Under the pieces are notes generated by a model, which saw only the letters and a program-made list of their open reading frames with translations, searched no databases and had not been told where the DNA came from. The position numbers and the translations under genes are program-made. From Hansfordia pulvinata (lineage: Eukaryota > Ascomycota > Sordariomycetes > Xylariales), in the NCBI GenBank assembly GCA_006538405.1, contig BJKQ01000002.1, positions 930,001 through 994,000 on the forward strand: a stretch of 64,000 bases of DNA. The letters are read 5' to 3'. How positions within the stretch are numbered: the first letter of the stretch is position 1; each line of letters starts with the position of its first letter. This document shows, piece after piece, positions 23,452-33,955 of the stretch.

Positions 23452-25486
23452 TCACCGCATCACGTATAGCCCGCCGTTGCTGCCCCGGGCCCGGTCCTTG
23501 AGCTCCGCCGTCTCGGTGCGGATGCCCAGCTTGTGCACCGGCACGCTGTCGAGGCCCAGCTGCGCCTGCGCGCGGGCCTCGAGCGCGCGGTCCGCGAGGC
23601 TGCGCTCGCTGCGCGCTGGCCGCAGCGGGGGCCGCGCGTCCTTGCCATCATCCCCCATCGTCGCGTCCCCCCCGCCTTCACCATGGTGGAGGCGCCACGC
23701 CGGCCGCGCTAGGCTGGCCACCGCCACGCTCGCGTCGTCCCGGGCCGCCGCCGCCAGCTGCGCCGCCAGCTGCTCGGCGGCGGCGGCGGGTAGGCCCGCG
23801 GCGGGATCGGACGGAGGAAGGCCATGAGGGCGAGCTCGAGCTTCGCACCGAAGAAGGTCGGCGGTGGTGGTCCTGGGACGGCCCCCGCTTCCTCTGGCGC
23901 GAGGCCGAAGTCGTGGACAATATGCACCGAGACGGCGTTCTTCTGGACCACGCGGGGCGGCGCGTTTGGCGGCGGGCCGACGGTGATTACGGCCTCGTGC
24001 CAATCGCGCGAGATGCTGGGGTCGCAGGGGCCTGCACCTCCCCCTTCTGCGGCCGCACACGGGCCCAGCCCATGAAGACGCCGCTGAGCCGCAGCAGCAT
24101 GTCGTTGGGGACGCCGCTCAGGTTCGCCGTCGGGATGCCCATCTGCGCCGCGCCGAGGCCCGTGCCCCGGACGACCACGCCGCCGAGGCGGAGGGGGAAC
24201 GGCGCGGCCGGCCCGTCGTCGCCGCCCACGATCGCCGGCGGCGCGTCGAGTAGCGCCTCGTCGTTGACGTGCAGCACCAGCGCGTCGTACCGCCCGCTCT
24301 TGGCCGGGGCATACCGGTTCTCCAGGCTGGCGTACTCCTCCCGCAGGCGCGACTTGACCAGGCCCGTCTTGCCCGTGTCCTTGGCGAGCAGAGCCGCGGG
24401 CTGCATCTTCTTGACGCGGCTCTGCACGGCGCCCGCGACGGGCCCCGCGTAGTAGCCGATGGCGCGCTCGCCGACGGCCGAGGCGGCCTTGAGCCCCAGC
24501 TCGAGCGGCATGGTGGTCAGGCTGGCGCCGCGGACGACGCTGACGTCGCTGCTGGTGCTGGCGACGCGGAAGACGGGCGATGGGCACAGCGACGACTTCT
24601 TGCCTTTGGCGCCGCCGCTGCACAGAACCAGGCGCAGGTAGCCGTCGTCGACGGCGGCGGGGACACGGACCACGCACGTCTCGCGCGCCGCGTGTCCGCG
24701 CAGGCTCTTGTTCCCCGAGGCGCCCGCCTTCTTGAGGAACTTGCCAATGTCCCGCTGGTAGGCGCGCTCGTCCCGCGGGTCGAGGTCTGAGGCCCGGGCC
24801 GCCAGCGAGGGCGTCACGTCGACCCACTTGGAGTTTGTGCCGAACAGAGCGCTCGCGTTCATGCCCAGATTCCCCGAGTAGCCTTTCCTTTGCAGCCACA
24901 GAGAACGGTCGGCGGGCAGGGGCGCGTCGGAGAAGATGGTGATGGCGACGCTGGTGGAGGAGCCCTTGTAGTACACCAGGCCGGAGGAGTGGCGCAGGAT
25001 GCTGTAGTGCTTGGTGGACTCGGAAGGGTGGGAGATGAGACCTCCAGCGAAGTAGATGGTCTCGTCGACGGCCGTTTTCCAGAAGGACTTGGTGGTAGTC
25101 GTGGGCAGGTCTGGAACGGCTGGGACATCCGGCGCGACGGGGGAGATCGGGGTCGTGGGGGCGGAGACGGCAGGGCGTAGGGTTGGTGTGGATGCCGAGG
25201 ACCTCAGCAGCGGGACAGTAGGCTGCCTCGGGGGGAGCGGAGGACGGGCGTCGCGGCTGACGGGGCGCGAGGGCGGCGGCACCGGGGACAGCGACTCGTA
25301 GTCGGGCGGCGGGGTGGGCAGGCCGGGCTCGAGGTAGCCGTCGATCAGGTCGTCGAGGACGTCGCCGCCGCCGTTGTCGTCGGCAGGCCTCGGGCTTGGC
25401 TGGGGATGCCGGTGCGGGCTGGCGTACGGGTTGACGTGCAAGACTGGCTTTCGGGGGATGCGATGGTGGTCTCTGGGGGCGTCCAT
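23452..25486 (-). CDS. Large protein with degenerate riboflavin-kinase-like C-terminal domain; frame broken at two sites
   Basis: Start ATG 25486. Residues 1-~140 are Pro/Ser-rich and probably disordered. Residues ~150-250 hold a conserved block: SFWKTAVDETIYFAGGLISH, STKHYSILRHSSGLVYYKGS. From ~425 the sequence follows the flavokinase fold: PFPLRLGGVVVRGTG, the MGIPTANL ATP/Mg motif, GVFMGWARV, VSVHIVHDF, FFGAKLELALMAFLRP, then a helix ending ASLARPAWRL. The catalytic Glu expected two residues before the HIxH (E-T-H-I-M-H in human RFK) is Ser here (codon 23928-23930), so catalysis is doubtful. Two single-base losses break the frame, at 24027-24032 and about 23807. With both restored the length is 678 residues. 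I recall related fungal proteins carrying the label 'LipA and NB-ARC domain protein', which does not describe function. It is convergent with the ferric reductase. Confidence 0.7.
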
Positions 25487-27414
25487 GATGGGCCGGGTCG
25501 AGGATTAGACTCTGCCTCTGCTCGCGTGGACGAGCCCCTGCTGGACGTGCCCGGCACGAAGGGAGAGGCGCAGAGGGTCGGACAAGGGTGGAGGGCGGGA
25601 GCAGACTGGGAAGCCCGTCTGTCAGCGAGGTGGGAGCTGGCTGGGATCATGGACGAGGCCTCGACATGATATCAACGGGCTGCGGGCTGCTGTCGTCTTG
25701 GTGGTGAGCGGCGGCGATGAGATGAGACTCGTAGATAACGACCTCGGTGGTGGATGCGGTCTGGAGATTGGCAGCCACCTCCCTCCAGCGGCTACATGCC
25801 CAACGTCAAGATGATGCGCGATGACCAGGGTGTGGAATCAGGGAGGCATGAGGCACGAGGCATGGAGGGAGGGAGGCAGGCAGACCGGGCAGACCGGGCA
25901 GACCGGCGGAGGGGCGCATCTGGTTCGATTGATGGACGGAATTCCTGCGACGGGTTGGGAACCCCTGATGGACTTGGCGCGTCGACCCCGTAATCTCGAG
26001 ATCCAGCGTGCCAGCCCCGGGGATTGCCACCCGGGCGGTGGGCCCGCACTGGGTCTCCCGCTAGCTTCCAGGCGGCTCTAGGCGACCCCAGGCGGTCCCA
26101 GGCGGCCCACCAGGCGGTCTTCCAGGCGGCCTCTCACCCGTGGAGGGCTCCAGGGTCGTCTCGGGTGGCGTTCCACGGGGCCGGACTGGGCGGCTCCGCC
26201 TGTGGCCCCCACCCGGGCCGCCAGACCAGAGGCCCAAAGCCGCTCCCTCCCTCCCGTGGATGGAACGACCTCAAGCCTCAAGCCTCACACTCTCCAGCTG
26301 GGAGACCACGCCAGACGTCTCCAGTCGCACATGGACCCCGGGATAGGCATCTTTCTGCAAGGCATGCTCGTCCCGAGCTTGTGTTAAATGCAGAGATGAC
26401 ATGGATCCTGATTCAAGGACCCAGGGCGACGCTTTTTTTTTTTTTTTTTTTTTTTGGTTCATGGCAAATTCGAAGTGAATTATCTGGTGCTTTCCTGTAG
26501 TTCCCGGGCCGTTAGAATTCTATATTTACAGGGCCCTCGGTGATGAGGTAAAAGGTGGTGTTGGAAAGCTGACTACCTACGTACATGCTGATTAGTGGGT
26601 GTTGTATTCTGAACACGGCCAGTATTGCGGATTGTACGATCAGGAAATTCTGCAACGTTCCCAGAAGACTTGACTACCCACTTACATGTAGGTATGCAGG
26701 CACGATGGTTTCATGACCCTTACCTGAACCCTGTTGTCATTACAGTTCTACTCGTGGTGCCAGAAAGAAGGGTGCGTGATATCTGCAGCGGTCGCTTAAG
26801 CAAGCAAGTACATCCAATGATGTCCTGTCCCCCGATAGACCCGGATTACAACCCTACTTACCTACACACACACAGCTTCAGATTCAAGTTCAAGGCACAT
26901 CGTACCAGCGCTGGCGTATCGGTGGGTTGATCACCCCATGTGTTTGTGCTCTGTACACCTGCATAGCTGTCAGCATTGGCATATGCCGTGCCTACACATG
27001 CGCATGCATGAGAAAACATTAGTTGCTCGCCCGGGTCGGTTTCCAGCGAATAGGCGACACTATTGCCCCCAGGAACTGCATGCAGTCGCCTGTGCCTCGT
27101 GCGTCCAATGCAATGCATTGGTCTGATGAGCCTCGCAGCGCGCAGAAGCCTCGTGGCTGCTGCGCAGGCGCTGCACATTCTCGACCTCGCCTCAAGGGTC
27201 ACCATGCGTAGTCATCCAGGGCGGATGAGGTCAGACTTGTGATCCAGGCATCGCGCGCAAAAACGGGTTGAGCGCTCTCTCGAGTCCGCAGGGCCAGGGC
27301 CGAGGCCGAAGACGGACAGGCGATTCTCTCAAACATCCCCTTTCGCCAAGTCATCAACCTGATGACAATGCCATCTGCAAATGGGTAGGATACGCCGAGA
27401 TCGTCTCTGCCCGA
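25487..27414. other. Intergenic between divergent genes, with minisatellite
   Basis: 1.9 kb upstream of both the riboflavin-kinase-like gene and the mucin-like gene. It contains a degenerate CCAGGCGGYC repeat (listed separately), short cagaccggg repeats at about 25880-25905 and a T23 run at 26433-26455. No gene supported. Confidence 0.55.
26068..26131. repeat. Degenerate CCAGGCGGYC minisatellite
   Basis: Six copies of a 10-12 bp unit: CCAGGCGGCT, CTAGGCGACC, CCAGGCGGTC, CCAGGCGGCC, CCAGGCGGTC, CCAGGCGGCC. The last two are preceded by CA and TT. The repeat is non-coding as far as I can see. Confidence 0.8.
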
Positions 27415-28337
27415 ATGTTCGTCAGACAGATTCTCGCGACCCAGGCGGTGGTGGTGATGCTGCTGCTGGTACTGCTGCTGGCCGGCATCAGCTGCGACGC
27501 GAGATGCATCGTGCCCACCGCCATCACCATCGGCCCCGGCTCGACGCGCATCGCCCTTAACACGCTGCACCGGCCCGGAGCGGAGGCGCCGCCGGGCAAG
27601 GCGGCCAAAACGCGCCCGCCGGAGGGCGAAAAGACAGGCCAGCAACAACACCCGCAGACTGCGACGCCGGCGAAAACCCCGTTCATAGGCATCACCGCGT
27701 CGACAACGCCGGGCCAGACTGCTCCGCCCCGGACCACGTCGGCACACGCGGCGCCGAGCGGCACGAACCGCAAGACAAGCCCCTTGGCAGGCTCGGCCGG
27801 GAAGCCGTCGGGGCCGGGCGCACCCCTTTGAGATCGCCAGCCCCGGCACCCACAGCGCGGCCCACGACGCGAGAGCCCGGCTCGATCCTCCCCGCGACAA
27901 GGCCAGCGCCGACAAGGCGTCCTCCCAATGTCGCGACCTCCTCCCCCGCGGTGCCAACCAGCAACAGCAGACCACCGCCTTTGCAGCCAGCAACGACCAT
28001 GAGCAGGACGACATCGCGCCCGCCGCAGCCGCCCAGTTCCACCACAGCGCGAACGACGCCCTCTTCCTCCTCCTCCTCCTCCTCTCCAACGACGCAGAGC
28101 TCGACCCCCTCAGTTTCGCAAGCCGCGACGACAACGACGACCCCGCCTCCCTCGGTGGCCATGGGGGGCTCCTCGCCGCCGCCCTCGGGCACGACGCCGG
28201 CGCAGAGCGGCGCGATCGTGGGTTCCATCTTCGCGGGGCTGGCCGCGGCGGCCGCCGTCTTCGGGCTCGCGCACTGGTACGTGCGGCGGCGGCGGCGCCA
28301 GATGGCCCAGACGCTCTACGAGCCCCTGAACGGCACT

Positions 28338-28368
<31 letters not shown>

Positions 28369-29165
28369 GCCACGCTACGGCGTCTTCGCAGCCGAGGCAA
28401 GGCCAACGCCCAGCCATGGCCGCGGTACCAGCGGCTCTTAGACAGCAGCGGCAGCGCGGCGTCAGCGGGACTGGGAGCGGGACTGGCAATGCAGGCGGAG
28501 GCAGCAGCAGCGGAGGATCTCGCGGCCAAGGCCGAAGGGCTGAAGGCGACGACGCGGGCAACGGGGGCGACCGGCGCGTCGTCATCAGCCCGCCGCCGAC
28601 GGCGCAGTCGTGGTACGCCCGGGCGTGGCCCAGCGGACTGCTGAAGGAGCCGCGCTACAGCCCGCTGCACCCCGTGGCCGAGGTGCCGAGCGTGTCAAGC
28701 ACCGGGTCTAACGGAGCCGGGACCGGGGTCGGGGCCGCCGTCGGTGGGCGTGGTAGTGCAAACGGGGGAGCTGCTGGTGGAGTTGGTGGCAGAGCCGTAG
28801 GAGGCCGAGCCGGAAATGAAGGTGGCAACAACGGGAGCAGCTCCAGCCGGAGCTGGAGCGTGTCTAACCAGGCCGGCAGCTTCTCGGCGTCTGGTACCGG
28901 GACGAGTGGGAGTGGGAGTGGTGGTGGTGGCGGCAGCGGCGGCGGCGGCGGCCTCGGGGGGAGCAGCAGTCGGAGCGGCAGCGGCAGCGGCAGCGCCAAT
29001 GGGAATGGCAACGGAGCAGGCGGCAGCAGGCATGGCAGGGGATTTCCACTGGTAGCGCCGCTGCGTACCCCTCTGCGAACTCCGCTGCGGACGCCGCAGC
29101 CGCAGTCCCGGTCGAGGTCGCGGGAGTCGGGCCAGCCGCAAGATGATCGTTGGTGGGAGAAATAA
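27415..29165 (+). CDS. Mucin-like single-pass membrane protein; frame broken by 1 base
   Basis: ATG 27415. The N-terminus MFVRQILATQAVVVMLLLVL continues as a hydrophobic stretch to AGISCDARC and reads as a signal peptide. The ectodomain to about residue 260 is very rich in Ser, Thr and Pro, so it is probably heavily O-glycosylated. A membrane helix follows (GAIVGSIFAGLAAAAAVFGL, genomic ~28205-28275). Directly after it come WYVRRRRRQ (inside-positive) and a long Gly/Ser-rich cytosolic tail ending RSRSRESGQPQDDRWWEK. The first frame ends just after SGPGAPL at the C4 run 27823-27826. One added C joins it to RSPAPAPTARPTTREP without a stop, giving 583 residues. The architecture resembles fungal wall-stress sensors (Mid2/Wsc type), but I see no WSC cysteine domain, so a sensor role is only a guess. 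An intron at the junction is an alternative to the one-base error. Confidence 0.65.
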
Positions 29166-30734
29166 CGTGAGGCGACTGCGACTGGGCCTGGGCCGGGGCC
29201 TGGGCTGGGCCTTGCATGTGGTGGATCTAATGCGGCGTGATTAAGTCCAGTGTTAGTGCGAGCGAGTATACCTAAAGGACAGACAGGCGTTCGATGTGTT
29301 GATGAGTGCGTTTCCATGGTACCTAACAGCTACATAATTGAGATTTAGGTCAGTTTAATAGGCATCTAGGTTGTCATCAAGAGCTACGATCCGGCTTGAC
29401 GGCAAGAGATGTATTCGGGCTATCGAGATTCCTTACCTCGCAGCACCCAAGGCCAGCCAGCCAATCGATCCATCAAGAGAGCCGTCTCGCCATCGTGATT
29501 TGACCCGTGGTCAGTTCTTGCGTGCAAGTGTCGGTCAGCCGTACGTGCACTCGGACGCGGCACGGCAGGATGATGTAAGGGAGATCGAAATGTTGAGCAC
29601 TCCGGATCGCCCAGTCGCGAAGACATGTCGTGCGGATACTCTATTGGATGTGGATGTTGAAATCATGAGGTGGCTCCATTAGGTGAGGTACATGTATGAG
29701 GAGGTTCGGGGCAAGCAGGTACTTGGACGAGTAGGGCATGCACTACATACATGTACCTGGGTATCTCTAACACGAATGGGTGGGAGAGCTCCGCCCACCC
29801 GGACCCCTGGAAACGCCTACTACTACCGAGTCCGGCCCGGCCATACCAGAGCCGGCCATTGGCGCCAGGAGTGCCTAACAAGTACGAGTAGCAAAGTGCG
29901 GCCAGCAGCGCCGACTGGATGAGACTGAGACTGTACACGTCCCCGGAAGACCTACGGGTACGAGTACTGGTGCCCCATACCTACATGTACCCGTGCAAGG
30001 CGCCCTCCCTGCTTGACCTTCCTAGGTGCCACTGGCGGTCGAGGTCCGGGGTACAGACAGGCGTGAGGCCTCGAGGGTGGGGCCTCCAGCTGGAGGTCCT
30101 CCGGTGTGCAGGCCAGGTCAGACCACGGTCACCAGCCAATCAGAAAGCCGTGGCGGGTCCGCAAGCCGCTGACCCTCAGGGCCGCGTTATCGCCTCGCCC
30201 GCAGTGTCTCGCCCTATCGCCATCGCTATCAGGACGCCCCATGACGTGCCGTAGGGGGGCCTGACAGCCCTGGAGAACGGGCTGGAGGACCCCCCATCGC
30301 CCGCCCGCCCGCCCGCCCACTCGAGGACCCGTGCTGCCTGCCGTCCACGCTCGCCTCCAGCTGCCGTGCCGCCCTTCCCCTGCAGGCCGGAGCTCTCCTA
30401 TCCAGGTAGGTGCCGTCACCGGCTGCGCGAGGCAGCTTCACTCTAGCTCGGCCTACCGCCCCGACGTCCTACCCTCCCGTGCCTCCCACCGGCCAACGCA
30501 GCCGGCCTCATCGCCTGCTCCCTGCCTCCTCCTCTTCCATCTTTCTTTTCTCCCTTCTCTTCACTTTCAACAAGTCCGTCCTCTCCCATCAACCCATACA
30601 CATGATCTGTGATGATGTAGCATCTCGCTGGCTCTCGTCGGCACTCTATCGCCCCTGCGAAACAGCACTCTTATCATTCCGCCACCCCCCAACACACTGA
30701 CGACTATCCCGGCCCCTTGCTACCGCCACTCAAC
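29166..30734. other. Intergenic upstream of ATG17
   Basis: 1.57 kb with no supported gene. It includes a CCCG tetranucleotide run near 30300-30319, a pyrimidine-rich stretch (30520-30570) typical of a fungal 5' region, and TACGAGTACT at 29959-29968. Confidence 0.5.
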
Positions 30735-32328
30735 ATGGCCTCTATACGCAGCACCGCGTCATCGGCGCACTCGGCCCGCTCCCCGATTCAACGCGCCCCC
30801 GATCATTCCGACTCGGTTCCCGTCGAGGTCCTAGTCGGTCACCTGCTCGATGCCAAACGATCCCTATCCTCTATGCGCCTAGTCCTCCGGGCCAACGAAC
30901 TCGTCCATCTCGCCCGCCAAGCCCACGAGGAGGCAGTCGTCCTCTCCGCTCAATTCCAGTTCCTGCAGCAGGGCATCAGCGACCAGGTCCGCCTGCTTCT
31001 CAAGGTCCGCAAAGGCATGAACAGGGTGTATGAATTGGGCAAGCGGGACTTCAAGCATGTCATCAAGAATCTCGACTCGGCCAATGGCCGCCTCGAAGAT
31101 ACGATCAACGTCCTCCGCGGCAGGACTGTCGACACAGCCTTCAGACCAGAGGGCGAGGAGCCCCGCAACCTGCTGGATTTCGTCGACGAAGATCACGTTC
31201 ACACTATGCGCGACGCCTTGAAGGAGAACATTGGCGTATTGCAAGTGAGTAACCCTTTCAACTGGGTCGCGCCGACCGCAAGTAACAAGATTGTGCCGAG
31301 ACGAGTCTCTAACATCCCTCCAGTCCATACAGACCTCCTTCGATGGCGACCTCCTCCGCTTCGATACCGATCTACGCGCCCTCAACAAGGCGATATCCTC
31401 TGCTCCTGCATCGTCCCCCTCAGCCTCATCCTCAGAGAGACCCCTGGTCCAAACCATCGCGTCGCTTATCAACAACTCGCACGCCATGGCAGAGCTCCTC
31501 GCCTCTCTGACCAAGCATTTCGACCTCTGCGTGACCGCAGTACGGACAACGGAGGGAGGCGCGGCGTTGGCGCGGATCAAGGCAGCCGAAGCCACACAGT
31601 CTCAAGGGGGCGAGGACGTGTCGATTTCCGGAGTGATCGCTGAACAGGAATCGCACATGCCGGAGCTGGATCCCCTCAGCGCAGAGGATCGTGAGCAGAT
31701 GCTTGATGTAGTGGTGCAGGATGCCTCGGAGGTGGACGACGTGGTGCAGGAGCTCAACGAGCGCTTGCAGTCCATGGAAGCCGACTACAGCAGTTTAGAC
31801 CTACAAACGGAGAAAGTCAAGACTACGTACGTCGCCACCGTCAATGCGTTCAAGGTTCTCGAGGACGTCGGGTCCCGGCTGCAAAGCTACATATCGGCCG
31901 AGGCCGAGTTTCGACAGAGGTGGTCCGAGGAGCACGACACGATTCAGGGTAAGATGGCCGAGATGGAGCAGCTGCGCGTCTTTTACGAGAGCTATGCCAG
32001 CTCGTACGACGGCTTGATACTCGAGGTGGAGCGCCGCAAGGCTTTGGAAGAGAAGGTCATGGGCATCTGGCGAAAGGCCAGAGAGAGTGTTGACAAGATT
32101 ATCGAGGGCGATCGCATGGAGCGCGAGCTTTTCCGGCAGGAGGTCGCCGAATATCTCCCGACAGATCTGTGGCCCGGCATGGACGACGGCATGCCTCGGT
32201 GGCAAGTAGTGCCTGTTCGTCGGAGCGGCGAGGAACAGAAAGATGGCTCGGCCAGCACCCCAGTACTGGAATCCAGCGTTGTGGAGGCGGCTGCGGTGAG
32301 AAGAGGGCACAAGGCAGAGGGGCAATGA
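30735..32328 (+). CDS. atg17: Autophagy scaffold protein Atg17
   Basis: Scaffold of the Atg1 kinase complex at the pre-autophagosomal structure, needed for starvation-induced autophagy. Exons 30735-31244 and 31324-32328; 79-nt intron (GTGAGT...CCAG); 504 residues, the normal size in filamentous fungi. Conserved N-terminal helices: LVGHLLDAKRSLSSMRLVLR, ANELVHLARQAHEE, FLQQGISDQVRLLLKVRKGM, RVYELGKRDFKHVIKNLD, RNLLDFVDEDHVHTMRDAL. The rest is coiled coil typical of Atg17, with FRQRWSEEHDTIQGKMAEME, FYESYASSYDGLILEVERRK and, near the C-terminus, YLPTDLWPGMDD. The last ~45 residues are variable. No signal peptide or membrane segment. Confidence 0.95.
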
Positions 32329-33277
32329 TGGCAGCAGGAGCACAGTACTTTTGCCATTCTGTGTCTATAAGGGTGGTTCATCTGGTTTTGCAGCGATTTC
32401 TATTATTTCCGGATAGGTTAGGCGCTCACGGATGGTCTCGGTAGGATATAGTGTTTTATGTGTATCACTGGTCAAATTTTTCAAACTGATAAGAGGGCAA
32501 GATCCCCGTCTTCACTGACGCTTCAGGCCACATCGTCCTTTCCTGATGAGTGTATGCCAAATCGTCGAAAGTTTCAAGTTGAGGACAACCAAGAAGATAA
32601 GCGGCCCTGATGCGTCTTCTCTTCATATCTATAACAGGGCGCGCAGATTGTGTAAAGTCCCTTGTTTTTACAGGCGAGCGCCGAACGCAAGATGCGTGTT
32701 TGTACAGGGGTATCGTGACAATGAACCTCTTAATCTCCATCCACATGCTCCCCTTCGTGTTGCTGTTCGTCAAATCGTCAATCATGCTGCTTGCTGCCCC
32801 AGAACGAGCCGAGCGTCCAAACCTCCCCCCTTCTCACGCGTGTCTCTCGCCCTCTCTCGATCTGCCTCCGTATCACCGGCCCCATGCTCCGGGCACGGCC
32901 CTGTCGCCCCCGCGACGCTGTGAGCTGCCGCCTCCTCAACGCTGTCGTTCTGGGCCTGGGCTCGAGTCTCTAGCACAGGCCTGGGAATGTAGTGTTGTCG
33001 GCAGGTGGGCGCGTCATGGGCGCAAGGGAGGGGGGGGGGGGGGGGGGGGGGGCTTGAGCTTTGATGCACAGTCCCCATGCAGCTCGGGCCCGCGAGGAAT
33101 CCAAAAAAAGAAGAAAAAAATCCATAATCGACAATCTCCTCGTGATCTATTTCATCTCTTTGCTGTCTTTCGTATCATATCTCGTATCTTGCATCCCTCA
33201 CTCCCCAAATTTCCGAGACACCTGACTGCGGGCTCGGCTGAGCGGAGAGGTAGGCGGGCTCAAGGGTGAGGAAAAAT
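32329..33277. other. Convergent intergenic space
   Basis: 0.95 kb between the ATG17 stop and the stop of the unknown minus-strand gene. A G23 run lies at 33030-33052. No gene seen. Confidence 0.5.
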
Positions 33278-33955
33278 TCACCAAGCTCCGTACCCGGAGC
33301 CCCACCCCGCGGAGCCGGCGCCGGGCCCGCCACCGCCGCAGGCAACGTCGTCGTCGTCGTCGTTGTCGTCCGCGCCGCCGTGGCCGGACTCGCCGATGGC
33401 GCGCAGCAGGGGCAGCGGGAGCGGGCCGTGGGAGGCCCGGGCGTCGACCAGGGCGCCGAACCAGTAGTCGAGGGGCTGCGATTGCGACTGCTGTATCCTC
33501 TGGTGGGACCGGGAGGCTTTGTTGTTATTGCTGTTGTGGCGGTGGCGGCTTTGGCGACGGCCCTGCTCTCCCGCTGCTTCCTCGGGGGAGGAGCTGCTGC
33601 TGCTGCTGCGGCTGGCCTTGGGCTCGCGGAAGGCTTCTTGGCGCTCGAGGGAGGGACGCCACCTGTGCCCGCCGCTCGGGGGGTAGAGCTGCTGCTCGTT
33701 GACACTGTAGTAGTCAAAGTCGTCGGTGCCGCCGGGGTGTGAGGCGCGCGAGCGGCGGTGGCTTCGGGTTGTGGTGGTGGTGGTGGTGGTGGTGGTGATG
33801 GCGGCGGCGGACGGGAGAGGGGGCGGTGGTTCCCTAGAGGTTCCCGGGCGTGGGGAGATGATGGGGCGTCGGGCCGGGCCGGCGGTCGGAGGCGTGAGGC
33901 CGGGCATCCTGGAAGTGATGGGTATGCTGTCGAAGCGCGCGAGCGGCGGGGTCAT
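33278..33955 (-). CDS. Hypothetical Ser/Pro-rich protein
   Basis: Single-exon frame of 225 residues from ATG 33955 (MTPPLARFDSIPITSRMPG) to the stop after GSGYGAW. I do not recognise the family. Most of it is low complexity: poly-Thr, poly-Ser, Asn and Asp runs. Three segments look less random and may be conserved: DDFDYYSVNEQQLYP, WRPSLERQEAFREP and LDYWFGALVDARASHGPLPL. There is no signal peptide or membrane helix. It is convergent with ATG17. A real gene is likely because the frame has a clean start and non-repetitive motifs, but length and splicing could differ. Confidence 0.55.
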   Translation of the reverse strand: MTPPLARFDSIPITSRMPGLTPPTAGPARRPIISPRPGTSREPPPPLPSAAAITTTTTTTTTTRSHRRSRASHPGGTDDFDYYSVNEQQLYPPSGGHRWRPSLERQEAFREPKASRSSSSSSSPEEAAGEQGRRQSRHRHNSNNNKASRSHQRIQQSQSQPLDYWFGALVDARASHGPLPLPLLRAIGESGHGGADDNDDDDDVACGGGGPGAGSAGWGSGYGAW

